64,000 nt of DNA. It comes from Mariniphaga sp963747515. Its GTDB lineage: Bacteria; Bacteroidota; Bacteroidia; Bacteroidales; Prolixibacteraceae. The first letter of the stretch is position 1; the number at the start of each line of letters is the position of its first letter. The notes beneath the pieces are model-generated. The model was not told the DNA's origin. It saw nothing but the letters and a program-made list of their open reading frames with translations, and ran no database searches. Where the stretch lies: assembly GCA_963747515.1 (NCBI GenBank), contig CAVVFN010000010.1, positions 146,185 to 210,184 of the forward strand, written 5' to 3'. This document shows positions 27,098 to 36,083 of this stretch, piece after piece. The position numbers were made by a program, and so were the translations under genes.

Positions 27098-28222
27098 ATG
27101 CCAATATACATGGATCGACACGATGTTTCTGAAGCTGTTACTGCCGAAATTGTTGCCCGGATTCACCAGGAAGATTTGAAAATCCAGCACAAGTTCGGTT
27201 GCCGTGGTTTAACCTACTGGTTCGATGATACCCGGAAGACAGCTTTTTGTTTGGTGGAAGCGCCCGATAAAAAAGCAATTGTAGAGATGCATGAACAGGC
27301 ACATGGCGAAGTGCCTCATCAGATTATTGAAGTGGATGCAACAATTGTTGAATCGTTCCTGGGCAGAATTGAAGATCCGGCAAAAGCACAAAATACCGGT
27401 CTGAATATCATCAATGACCCGGCCTTCAGGACATTGATGGTGGTAACCATCGAGCACCATTCCTTCCGCGATTTTAATCCTTCTTCCACTATTTCCAAAG
27501 GGAAGCAGATACTTAAACAGATCATTGCAATGTTGATATCATTTGACGGCAATCTTGTTCAGCAAAACGATGAGGGCTTTTTAGTTTCATTCCGCAAAGT
27601 CACCGGAGCTTTGTTATGTGCCTTAAAGATTCAGGAAACATATAAAACGTTAAGCAAACACTATCAGAATAATTATACCGGATTGAGTATCGGCCTGCAA
27701 GCCGGCGTTCCGGTAACCGAAAAAAAATCCATCTTTGAAGATACCATTAAATCGGCCGAACGAATGGGATTTGTTTCCGTTGCTGAGATTGTGATCTCCA
27801 CCGATGTGCTGCACCTCTACCAAAGTGAGAATTTGGGTGAAGTTCTTAAACGCAACAACATATGCATCCTGTCACCGGCGGAAGAAAAATTCATTGTTGC
27901 CTTTTTGGAGTTCACCGAAAAAGAATGGCAAAATCCTGAACTGAAAGTTGACGATTTTGAGAAAAACCTTGGCATCAGCAAATCAAAACTCTACCGTGAG
28001 ATGATTCGCTTAACCGGGAAATCGCCAAATGTTTTTTTACTTTACTACAGGTTGCGAAAATCGCTTCAGTTACTGCAAAATCAAAAGGGAAATATATCTG
28101 AAGTTGCTTTCGGTTCAGGGTTTAACAGCCCCTCCTATTACGCAAAATGTTTCCGTAAAAAATACGGAATTATGCCTTCAGAATTTAGTTCTGCCATCAA
28201 CGCTGTAGTTTTACATCCCTGA
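27098..28222 (+). CDS. DUF4242 (nickel-binding-like) - cyclase-like - AraC HTH regulator
   Basis: A 374-residue three-part protein. Residues 1-90 match DUF4242/SCO4226-type small proteins (MPIYMDRHDV, FCLVEAPDKKAIVEMHEQAHG), some of which bind nickel. Residues about 110-250 resemble a degenerate class III nucleotide-cyclase domain (FNPSSTISKGKQILKQIIAML, FDGNLVQQNDEGFLVSF, LQAGVPVTEK) without clear catalytic residues. Residues about 280-370 are an AraC-type double HTH (LGISKSKLYREMIRLTGKSP and ISEVAFGSGFNSPSYYAKCFRKKYG). It is probably a cytosolic transcription regulator sensing a metal or small ligand. It precedes a cupin-like gene on the same strand, a possible target. The domain calls for the first and last parts are confident; the middle is less so. 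Confidence 0.85.
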   Translation: MPIYMDRHDVSEAVTAEIVARIHQEDLKIQHKFGCRGLTYWFDDTRKTAFCLVEAPDKKAIVEMHEQAHGEVPHQIIEVDATIVESFLGRIEDPAKAQNTGLNIINDPAFRTLMVVTIEHHSFRDFNPSSTISKGKQILKQIIAMLISFDGNLVQQNDEGFLVSFRKVTGALLCALKIQETYKTLSKHYQNNYTGLSIGLQAGVPVTEKKSIFEDTIKSAERMGFVSVAEIVISTDVLHLYQSENLGEVLKRNNICILSPAEEKFIVAFLEFTEKEWQNPELKVDDFEKNLGISKSKLYREMIRLTGKSPNVFLLYYRLRKSLQLLQNQKGNISEVAFGSGFNSPSYYAKCFRKKYGIMPSEFSSAINAVVLHP

Positions 28223-28548
28223 GTTAAGTCAATCGTTCGCATTCGGTCATCGCGGAACAGAAACCAGCAGCAAAGCTGCAGCAGCTTTCATTAACGCTCT
28301 GGCGGCCCTGCTGCAGAAACAAGAATCCGTCAGGCACATACCTCCGAAGTTTAAAATCCAAATTTCATTTCTCTGAACTAAAATTGCTTGCAGAAGAACC
28401 ATTTGTGCTATTTAATGTGGTTCACTTGCCGTAGCTTTGATATCTGATATTAATGAGTATAAAATGATGAAATGAACAACAACAAGAATTTCCCTGACCG
28501 GTTAAAGGAAACAATACAGTCGAAATAAATAAAAATGGAGGATTAAAC
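28223..28548. other. Intergenic region with a palindrome
   Basis: It contains AAAGCTGC-A-GCAGCTTT (28272-28288), a perfect 8-bp dyad that could be an operator or a weak terminator, and TAGCTTTG at 28432-28439, an exact -7-type box upstream of the next gene. Confidence 0.45.
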
Positions 28549-28935
28549 ATGAAAATTGCAAAAGAAAACATCGAAGTAAAAATGGAAATTCCCGGTGCTG
28601 TTATCCGTCAACAGACAGATTTTGGTGATGCATCCGGATTGGGAAAAATCAGCGGTGAGTATTTCAGCCTTTCCGCAGGAGTAGATACCACACCGCTTTT
28701 TATGGGTCTTGAAGGAAACCTTTGCCAATGCCCGCACTGGGGTTATCTGCTGGCGGGTCAGATCACCACCACCGATGCCGGTGGCAACCAGGAAACGGTG
28801 AACGCAAGTGATTTGTTTTACTGGCCCTCCGGGCATAATGTCAGGGTCAATGCTGATGCCGAGTTGGTTATGTTCAGCCCTCAGCATGAACATACCCATG
28901 TCATTAATCATATGATTGAGAAAACCAGGGGTTAA
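28549..28935 (+). CDS. Cupin-fold small protein
   Basis: A 128-residue cytosolic protein with a cupin-like beta pattern: GLEGNLCQCPHWGYLLAGQITTTDAGG carries the first conserved stretch (His in CPHWGY, Gly-rich turn) and ASDLFYWPSGHNVRVNADAELVMFSP the second (Pro-Ser-Gly-His). The C-terminal HEHTHVINHMIEK is His-rich. Similar proteins are annotated only as cupin-domain proteins. It follows the DUF4242-AraC regulator on the same strand and ends at a strong terminator. Confidence 0.75.
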   Translation: MKIAKENIEVKMEIPGAVIRQQTDFGDASGLGKISGEYFSLSAGVDTTPLFMGLEGNLCQCPHWGYLLAGQITTTDAGGNQETVNASDLFYWPSGHNVRVNADAELVMFSPQHEHTHVINHMIEKTRG

Positions 28936-29330
28936 GATTGTCACCGAGAACCATTCAGCCCTAAAAGGCAAACCATGCAATTGAATTCAGAATTTAAATG
29001 CCAGGGTTTTCTCCACAAGATTCCATCTTATTTAATAGAAAATAAAGATGGAATCTGTTTTTTATCCTGCCAGCAGTCCGTTATTGTTATCGACGGATTA
29101 ATTCCTTTCGGGCAAATCTAAACCATCGTGTTCCTCTTTCCTCTGGCTACCCCTGACTTGGCAATCCTTCTTAACCCGGTTTCAGACAACCTGCACCAGA
29201 TCGCAGGTTCCGGCACTTATGTATCTGACCAGCCGACTATTGTGGATCGGTTACCCGTTCGGATAACTGCTGCAGCTCATTGGCAAATCCAATTTTTATC
29301 TTATCTTGTACCCCACATTTTTTGCGTTGT
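28936..29330. other. Intergenic region between cupin and PAS kinase genes
   Basis: It holds the terminator at 29018-29063. The rest has no recognisable frame; it includes a TTTCAGACAACCTGCACCA sequence resembling the one at 47.5 kb. Confidence 0.4.
29018..29063 (+). terminator. Rho-independent terminator
   Basis: A 12-bp perfect stem (AGATTCCATCTT at 29018-29029 with 29045-29056) followed by GTTTTTTA. It ends the cupin transcript. Confidence 0.85.
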
Positions 29331-31583
29331 ATGAAAGGAATCATTAAATCCGTTGATTCTGAACCGGGCATTCAGGAACAACTTTATCAGTTAATTTTCA
29401 AAAATGCAGCTATCGGCATAGCTAAAATAAACCGGGAGGGTTATTTCCTGAAAGTAAACAGAAAAGTAACTGAAATAACAGGATACACAGAAAAGGAACT
29501 GCTGCAAAAAACTTTTGCTGAAATTACTCATCCCGATGATTTGGAAAAGGATCTTAATCAGGCTGAAGCCCTGTTTCGTGGTGAAATCAGTTCCTACATC
29601 ATGGAAAAAAGGTACATCAGGAAAGATAAAACCATCGTTTGGGTCAAACTTACCGGCTCAGCCATCTTCAATGCCAGGGGTGGCTTCAGTGCATTCATTG
29701 GTATCATAGAAGACATCTCTGAAAAGAAAAAGACAGAAGCAGAGCTGACTGTTAAACAGAAGCAACTATCCAGCACACTGAGCAGCATTTCCGACTATTA
29801 CATGGCATTAGACAGGGATTGGCGCCTTGTGAAAATAAGCAGCGGTGCTGAAAAGGATATTTTTAAACAAGCCTCAGCAGATATAACCGGAAAAATAATC
29901 TGGGATCTCTTTCCGGTGCCTGATCACGATGTTTTTTTCAGGGAATATGAAAGAGCATTCCATGAAAATGTTCCTGTACATTTCGATGCATTTTCCATTT
30001 TAATAAGCAAGTGGTTCGAAGTACATGCCTATCCCAGGGAAAACCTTCTTGACGTTTTTTTCCGTGACATTACCCGGCAAAAGAATTCGGAAGAATTGTT
30101 GCGCAGGAAGATTGAGGAAAATGAGAAGATTATGGAATTAATGCCTGCTGCTGTCTGGATTTCAGAAGATCCAAAGTGTAACCTGATCCGGGGAAATCAT
30201 ATGGCAAACCAGTTTTATGAAGCAGAAAAAGATGAAAATGTTTCTGCAAATGTAACGGCTGCCAGGCGCTTTTTTAAAAGCAACACAGAGTTAAAACCCG
30301 ATGACCTGCCCATGCAAAAGGCAGCCACGGAAAACAAGCCGGTTTTTAACGATCCCATTGATGTACTGCTTCCCAGTGGCAAAGTGCTGCATATGTTTGG
30401 ATCAGCTATACCACTGAATGATGAAGAAGGTAATGTAAGAGGTGCAATTGCAGCTTTTGTCGATATTACAAAACAGAGAAAAACGGAAAATGCCCTACGG
30501 AAAAGTGAAGAAAAATTCCGGAATCTGGCCAACAACATCTCGCAACTGGCATGGATAGGCAACAGCAAAGGCCACATGTTGTGGTTCAACAAACGGTGGA
30601 TCGATTACACCGGATTTTCCGGCGTTAAACCGGAAAGCCTGAAATGGAAAAACATTATTCATCCTGAACATTTTGAAAGGGTTACAAAGGAACTAAGCAA
30701 GTGCCTGAAAAAAGGAGTGATCTGGGAAGATACGTTTATGTTGAAAAGCAAAAGTGGAAATTACAGCTGGTTTCTCTGCAAGGCTGTTCCTGTATATGAT
30801 GAGAAAAAGAAAATAATAAGCTGGTTTGGCACCGGGACAAACATTCATGCCCAGCAGGAGAATGAAGAAAAACTTAAATTCGACAACAAACTTTTTGAAG
30901 ACCTCCTGTATATTGCTGCACATGACCTGAAAAGCCCCGTTGCCAATATGTTTGGAGTACTGAGCCTTATGAATCAGTTGCCGCCGGAAAAAAAGGCAAT
31001 GTTTCTGGACCGTTTCTGGGATATAGCCCATCAGCTGGAAAATACCATACATGGAATTACAGATATTTTACAGGTGCATAGTACCGATAAATCAGCAGCA
31101 TCGGTTATCGATATAGAGAAATTGCTGAATAAGGTTCTGCGGGAGTTTAAAGAAAATTTAGATCCTGCTTCCGTGCATCTGACATTAAAAGTTCAGTCAG
31201 TCTTCTACATTGAAACGTTCCTGTACAGCATTTTAAAGAACCTGATCAGCAATTCAGTAAAATATTGCCGTGAGGAGGTTCCCCTTAGCATTGAAATCAG
31301 CTCAGAAATGAAAGGCAGTTTTATCCTTTTAACCGTCCGCGACAACGGGAAAGGCATTGATATGGAAAAATACGGAGAAAAACTTTTTTCCCCTTTTCTC
31401 CGGTTCAATACCGGCAATACTGCAGGTACAGGAATCGGACTGTACCTTACAAAAAATATTATCGGGTTGAATGGCGGAAAAATAGAGGTGGAAAGCAAAC
31501 CGGGAGAAGGTACATCCTTCTGTTGCTATTTAAAAGAGTACCGGCAGGAATCGAAGGAAATATCCATCTCCTCATTTTTTTAA
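29331..31583 (+). CDS. Multi-PAS soluble sensor histidine kinase
   Basis: About 750 residues from the ATG at 29331 (MKGIIKSVDSEPG); a TTG 51 bases upstream is possible but less likely. Four PAS domains in a row: the first begins LYQLIFKNAAIGIAKINREG and has a PAC-type IGIIEDISEKKK, the next ends VFFRDITRQKN, the third ends IAAFVDITKQRK, and the fourth ends WFGTGTNIHAQ. HisKA follows with His531 in YIAAHDLKSPVANM, then the ATPase domain with NLISNSVKYC, DNGKGID and GTGIGL. There are no membrane segments, so it senses a cytosolic signal such as redox state, oxygen or a ligand. The 3' end overlaps the convergent beta-barrel gene by 12 bases. Confidence 0.92.
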   Translation: MKGIIKSVDSEPGIQEQLYQLIFKNAAIGIAKINREGYFLKVNRKVTEITGYTEKELLQKTFAEITHPDDLEKDLNQAEALFRGEISSYIMEKRYIRKDKTIVWVKLTGSAIFNARGGFSAFIGIIEDISEKKKTEAELTVKQKQLSSTLSSISDYYMALDRDWRLVKISSGAEKDIFKQASADITGKIIWDLFPVPDHDVFFREYERAFHENVPVHFDAFSILISKWFEVHAYPRENLLDVFFRDITRQKNSEELLRRKIEENEKIMELMPAAVWISEDPKCNLIRGNHMANQFYEAEKDENVSANVTAARRFFKSNTELKPDDLPMQKAATENKPVFNDPIDVLLPSGKVLHMFGSAIPLNDEEGNVRGAIAAFVDITKQRKTENALRKSEEKFRNLANNISQLAWIGNSKGHMLWFNKRWIDYTGFSGVKPESLKWKNIIHPEHFERVTKELSKCLKKGVIWEDTFMLKSKSGNYSWFLCKAVPVYDEKKKIISWFGTGTNIHAQQENEEKLKFDNKLFEDLLYIAAHDLKSPVANMFGVLSLMNQLPPEKKAMFLDRFWDIAHQLENTIHGITDILQVHSTDKSAASVIDIEKLLNKVLREFKENLDPASVHLTLKVQSVFYIETFLYSILKNLISNSVKYCREEVPLSIEISSEMKGSFILLTVRDNGKGIDMEKYGEKLFSPFLRFNTGNTAGTGIGLYLTKNIIGLNGGKIEVESKPGEGTSFCCYLKEYRQESKEISISSFF

Positions 31584-32150
31584 TCGCCCGACTTCCAGGC
31601 TCAGGCAGGGAAAGAATACCGGTTGTTTTAAATTTATATTTGTCTGAAGATCGATTCCCAGGCTAAGGAAATTAAACGGGACTACCTTTAAAGCCAGTTT
31701 TGCTGCCAGCCCGGGCGTGAAAAATCGGTCTTCTTCATAATAGCTGTAGGAGGATGTACCCCCATAACCATTTACCGATTCCGTATACCTCTTCCCAAAA
31801 AAAGCAGCCAGTCCAGCCTGATAAAGTACCCTGAAAAATTTCTGACGGGTATATGTTCCAATCATGAATCCGAGCTGGTTAAATGCATCAGCCGGTATAG
31901 GGTCCATTAAAGTAAATTCCCCGAACACAAAATAATCAATGGAATAGATCGTATTCCCCTTGTAAGCATCAAGTTCCAATCCACCTGTTACCCCTCCGTC
32001 GTAATTATCATACGGACGGTAAATACCCGCTTTGGGATTTATTGAATATCCGGTAAATGATTGTCCGGATGAATTGAAACAACAAAACGAAAGAAAAAAC
32101 AATACGGTACCTGCATATAATAAGAATAACTGAATTGATTTCTTAAACAT
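31572..32150 (-). CDS. Outer-membrane beta-barrel-like protein
   Basis: A 192-residue protein with a signal peptide (about residues 1-30, ending GQS), then alternating aromatic and polar strands typical of a small outer-membrane barrel (GGLELDAYKGNTIYSIDYFVFG, LGFMIGTYTRQKFFRVLYQAG, AAKLALKVVPFNFLSLGIDLQ) and a hydrophobic C-terminus. It is convergent with the PAS kinase gene, overlapping by 12 bases. The function is unknown. Confidence 0.75.
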   Translation of the reverse strand: MFKKSIQLFLLYAGTVLFFLSFCCFNSSGQSFTGYSINPKAGIYRPYDNYDGGVTGGLELDAYKGNTIYSIDYFVFGEFTLMDPIPADAFNQLGFMIGTYTRQKFFRVLYQAGLAAFFGKRYTESVNGYGGTSSYSYYEEDRFFTPGLAAKLALKVVPFNFLSLGIDLQTNINLKQPVFFPCLSLEVGRLKK

Positions 32151-32453
32151 GTCAGTTGATTTAGATTGTTAATAAAGGAAATAAGAAGAATTTAAGTTTC
32201 TGTGTAACCATTTCATAATGCACCGCGAACTATTAACCTGCAAGTAAGGAGGCTTCTGACTTTTTTTTCCGGATGGAATTAAAAAGAGAACCAGGCAAAC
32301 GGGAATAATCTTCATTCCAGTGCAATTAAAGTATCTGACCAATTTACGAAATAAATTGTTGACATTTATTATATGTGATTGATATAAATCAAGCTGCACC
32401 AGCACCTACCCCTGATAAAGGCTCTGCGGGTACAATTTTGCATTTTTCCATAT
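32151..32453. other. Intergenic stretch with half of a MITE-like element
   Basis: About 300 bases without a gene. The right part (from 32414) is the half-element described separately. Confidence 0.4.
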
Positions 32454-32472
32454 CTAAGCAGGGATGACATCT
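32414..32472. repeat. MITE-like element, right half (copy 2)
   Basis: It has the internal CTGATAAAGGCTCTG, CAATTTTGCA and the right end AAGCAGGGATGACATCT of the family; the left end is missing. It supplies the last codons and stop of the truncated methyltransferase frame next to it. Confidence 0.55.
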
Positions 32473-32885
32473 ACTGTTTTGTTCCCGTTGTATTTTTTCA
32501 GAAAAGACTCCCGTCTCAAATTTTGCCAGGCATAATAATCTGTCCAGATGGTTTCGGGCAACATATACGAGGCAACCGGCAGGTAACCTGCTTTTTGCAT
32601 CTGAGCAACCTTATTGGGGATGGTATCTATTTCGGGATAGATTTTTTGCCAGAATTCCTGAATTTCGGCAGGCCGCTTTTCGGTAAACCAGGTGTTTTCC
32701 GTAACAGCAATGTATCCGCCCTGTTTCAAAAATTTTCGCCACTCGTTTAAGCCCCGCTCAAACCCAATGTTATAAATTGCGCCTTCCGACCAGATTAAAT
32801 CAAACGCTTCCTCCTGAAACGGAAGATTTTCCATCGTACCGACAATGCCTTTCACACTGTCCTGAAAATTTCTGATATTCCCGAT
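32454..32885 (-). pseudogene. Class I methyltransferase fragment
   Basis: The reading frame 32855-32454 (133 residues), with similarity reaching back to about 32885, is nearly identical to the middle of the methyltransferase encoded at 39514-40284 (VKGIVGTMENLPFQEEAFDLIWSEGAIY). The N-terminal SAM-binding motif and the last ~40 residues are missing. The C-terminus diverges exactly where the MITE-like half-element begins: the last residues DVIPA and the stop are read from that repeat. It cannot bind SAM and is a relic. Confidence 0.85.
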
Positions 32886-33055
32886 GCCGTAACACTATAA
32901 AGCGTTCTGCAGCTGCATGCCAGATGCTCATAAAACCCGATTCCGTAAATTATGATTTTTAGCCGGTTTATAAAAAAATGAACCAGACGTTAATGTCGTG
33001 TTACGGCTGTTAATTTACTTGCCGAAATACAATTTTAATATAAGTTAAGTATTAT

Positions 33056-33077
33056 TTTTGTTCATTTAAGAACAAAA
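33056..33077. promoter_or_regulatory. Palindrome and -7-like box upstream of the CHASE-PAS kinase
   Basis: TTTTGTTC-N6-GAACAAAA (33056-33077) overlaps a TATTTTTG box (33053-33060), an exact TAnnTTTG match, 46 bases before the start codon. It could be an operator over the promoter. Confidence 0.4.
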
Positions 33078-33105
33078 CCAAAAGTTATTAACCACATTTA
33101 TACCT

Positions 33106-35082
33106 ATGCGTAATACGAACCTCACGGTTAAAAATGCTGAGCCTTTCCTGATTGCCTTGTTTGTATTTGCATTACTCGGTGCCGCCACAATTGTATATAC
33201 CGATTATAAGCAGGGGCAATGGGAAAAAGATGTCAGGTCGAACCTGACCGAAATATTAATCGCCAAGAAATCGGCGCTCGAGAAAGCACTCTATTCGCGC
33301 ATTTACTACACCCGTGGTGTTTCTGCCTACGTGGCTGTGAATCCCGGTATCTCCAACGCCGAATATCATGAATTAGCGAAGGAGTATATTAAAAACGACA
33401 CCGTCATCAGTACAATGGCGCTATCAAAAAACTGCATTATCAGTGCCATTTATCCACTTGAAAATCACGAAACAGCTATTGGATTAAATTTGCTGGAACA
33501 TCCCGAACGAAGGGAAATAGTTGAAAAAACAATAGAAACAGGCCTTACTTTTGTAGCCGGACCTGTAGAACTGGTTGAAGGAGGTGTTGCTTTTATTAGC
33601 TATACACCCATTTTTGATAAAACACAGGGCAAAAATAGTTTTTGGGGTGTAACCGACATTGTTATAAAACAATCGAGCCTGTTAAATGAGGCGAATTTAA
33701 ATCCCGTTGAAAACAATAATTATTTCACCCTTCAGGGATATAACGGATTAGGTAAAGAGGGCGCAGTATTTTGGGGAGCAGAAAATATTCAGGATAAAAA
33801 TCCCGTCAAAATCGACATCAATTTACCCATTGGCAACTGGATTCTGTCTGCAGCCCCTATAAACGGCTGGAAACAGTATCAGGATCAGGATAAAATGTTA
33901 ACCTTAATCTTATTTATCAGCGCATTTGTCATCAGCTTACTGGCCGGACTGTTTTCCAGGGCTTTGTTTAAGATAAAACAAAACGAAAGGGAATTGAAGG
34001 CCATTTTTGCCTCACTCGACAGCACCATTATAGAATTTGACGACACAGGCAGGTATTTAAAAATCGCATCAGAAAACGAACGGCTACTGGCACTTCCAAA
34101 AAAACAGTTGATCGGGAAAAAACTGCACGATGTATTTGATCAGGAAAAAGCCGGCTTTTTTCTGACCGCAATAAAAAAATGCCTGGATACCAAGGAACTT
34201 GTAATCATTGAGTATCCCCTCTCCCTCGATAATAAAAAATTCTGGTTTACTGCCCGCCTAAGCTATAAGACCAGCAACAGAATAATCTTTAATACATACG
34301 ATACTACTGAAAAAAAGGAAAAGGAAGAGTTGCTTGAAAAAACGAGCCATCAGTTAAAGGAACTGAATGAGATGAAGGATAAGTTCATTTCCGTTCTGGC
34401 CCACGATCTCCGCGGTCCGGTTGCCAATCAAAAAGCCTTGAACAACCTGATTCTGGATGACTATGACAACATGGATGATGCAATGCGCAAAGATTTGCTG
34501 GCTGCCTTAAAAGATTCTTCCGACAATCTTTACAATCTGTTGGAGAATCTGCTGGAATGGTCAAAATCGCAATCGGGAAACACACCGGTATCAAAAGAAA
34601 AAATAAATTTTGAAAAAGAAATTGCCCCGCTGGTTTCAGAATTCCGGGTGTGGGCAAATCAAAAGAACATCACAATAAACTGTAATATAAAAGATAATAT
34701 TTCTGTTATTGCTGACAAACATCTTACACGGACCGTATTGCGAAACCTCATTTCCAATGCCGTAAAATTTACCCATGAAGGTGGAACGGTTACAATTTCA
34801 ACTGCAATAATTCATGAAAAAAACAAAGCCTTCCTGAAAATTAATATAACCGATAACGGCATCGGAATGAATGAAGAAAAAATACAATCCCTTTTTAAGC
34901 CGGAAAAAGCTTATTCTACACATGGTACTTCAAATGAACAGGGGACAGGGCTGGGTTTGATTCTTTGCAAGGAATTTACCGGGCTGCAGGATGGAAAACT
35001 GATGGTGGATAGCGTCGTCAACAAGGGAAGTACATTTTCGTTTACGCTGCCCCTGCATTATGAACCCGCCTTCAGCTGCTGA
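33106..35082 (+). CDS. CHASE-PAS sensor histidine kinase
   Basis: A 658-residue membrane kinase. The layout is TM1 (about residues 13-31), a periplasmic CHASE domain (about 60-240, with YTRGVSAYVAVNPGISNAEY and FISYTPIFDK), TM2 (about 263-288), a PAS domain (about 297-400), HisKA with His433 in FISVLAHDLRGPVAN, and an ATPase domain with NLISNAVKFTHEGG, DNGIGM and GTGLGL. There is no receiver. The overall organisation is like the kinase at 8.5-10.3 kb but with an added PAS. No regulator gene is adjacent. A palindrome overlaps its probable promoter. Confidence 0.92.
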   Translation: MRNTNLTVKNAEPFLIALFVFALLGAATIVYTDYKQGQWEKDVRSNLTEILIAKKSALEKALYSRIYYTRGVSAYVAVNPGISNAEYHELAKEYIKNDTVISTMALSKNCIISAIYPLENHETAIGLNLLEHPERREIVEKTIETGLTFVAGPVELVEGGVAFISYTPIFDKTQGKNSFWGVTDIVIKQSSLLNEANLNPVENNNYFTLQGYNGLGKEGAVFWGAENIQDKNPVKIDINLPIGNWILSAAPINGWKQYQDQDKMLTLILFISAFVISLLAGLFSRALFKIKQNERELKAIFASLDSTIIEFDDTGRYLKIASENERLLALPKKQLIGKKLHDVFDQEKAGFFLTAIKKCLDTKELVIIEYPLSLDNKKFWFTARLSYKTSNRIIFNTYDTTEKKEKEELLEKTSHQLKELNEMKDKFISVLAHDLRGPVANQKALNNLILDDYDNMDDAMRKDLLAALKDSSDNLYNLLENLLEWSKSQSGNTPVSKEKINFEKEIAPLVSEFRVWANQKNITINCNIKDNISVIADKHLTRTVLRNLISNAVKFTHEGGTVTISTAIIHEKNKAFLKINITDNGIGMNEEKIQSLFKPEKAYSTHGTSNEQGTGLGLILCKEFTGLQDGKLMVDSVVNKGSTFSFTLPLHYEPAFSC

Positions 35083-35200
35083 ATATCTTCCACGTTCATA
35101 CTACCAATAAAAGTCAGGGACGACAGCCTTAGCCCCTCTGAGGGGGAGAAGGTAATCCATCCGCCTGTGCCCGGGTTAAAACACCAGGGTTAGTCAAAAT

Positions 35201-35725
35201 TCAGACAGTTACGTTATCTGTTATCTGTTGTCTTCTTCTCCACCAGCAGATTAAAGCACCCAGAGCGGCATATCCGGCAGATATTAACAGTATCCAGAAC
35301 GGGAGCCAGCGATCGCTATCTGATAATGCAACGGATTCACCCCGTGTGAGTTTAACAGCAAATTCAGCAAGAAAGGCGACGGTGGAGACCCCGAAAACAA
35401 AAGCAGCGGCACTCCAGGGCCGGGCAGGTTTAATGAGCGATAGGATGATAACAACAACCGGGATTCCAAACAATCCCATCTGGGAAGGAAGGTCATGATG
35501 TATAAAAAAGCCTGCGTAAATCAACAGCAGGGTAAACAGGCCCATAACCACTGCCCACCAGGCAGTGTTTGGCCGGTATCCTGAAAAGCCAACCTTCTTT
35601 TCTGTTTCTCCCGGTTGTTCTTTTCTGGCGGGGGAAGCTACCGGTTTTCGATATCTGCTGCTGCTGATCCATGCAGCTGCAACAGTTGCTATTCCTGAAA
35701 TTAAAGCCGCCAGTATTGTTTCCAT
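35201..35725 (-). CDS. Small multi-spanning membrane protein
   Basis: A 174-residue protein with about five hydrophobic segments: residues 3-20, 57-74, 82-98, 104-124 and 142-160, separated by a polar stretch at 22-50 (Lys/Glu/Pro rich). There are no catalytic motifs. It is convergent with the CHASE-PAS kinase gene. I do not recognise the family. Confidence 0.65.
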   Translation of the reverse strand: METILAALISGIATVAAAWISSSRYRKPVASPARKEQPGETEKKVGFSGYRPNTAWWAVVMGLFTLLLIYAGFFIHHDLPSQMGLFGIPVVVIILSLIKPARPWSAAAFVFGVSTVAFLAEFAVKLTRGESVALSDSDRWLPFWILLISAGYAALGALICWWRRRQQITDNVTV

Positions 35726-36083
35726 AATGAATGCCGTTTTTCTTCAATTCTTAAAATTACAAAATCCCCGGCACTGTCACAACAAATTTAAATCCTCATC
35801 TTTTATTTTTCTTTTCCACCTGCTATATCTATATTTAGGTGCCAAAACAGTTTGGTAAGTGCAAGGACTTGCCACAGGAGCCTGCTTTTTTTGTTGATTC
35901 ATTGTTCTTTCTTCTTTTTTCCGGAAACAACTTTTAATATGGAGCAATGCGTTAGTTATTCACCAACCCGGAAATCGCTCTGACCACGTACAGGGGAACT
36001 TGGATTTTTAAAATGTACATACAGGCAGATTCAGCATCCTTCCAACTGCAGTGGAGTATTTATGAAACAACGGTTAAATTAAA
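35726..36083. other. Divergent intergenic region, no gene seen
   Basis: About 360 bases between the membrane protein and the T9SS lectin-like gene. No clear hairpin or box was recognised. Confidence 0.4.
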
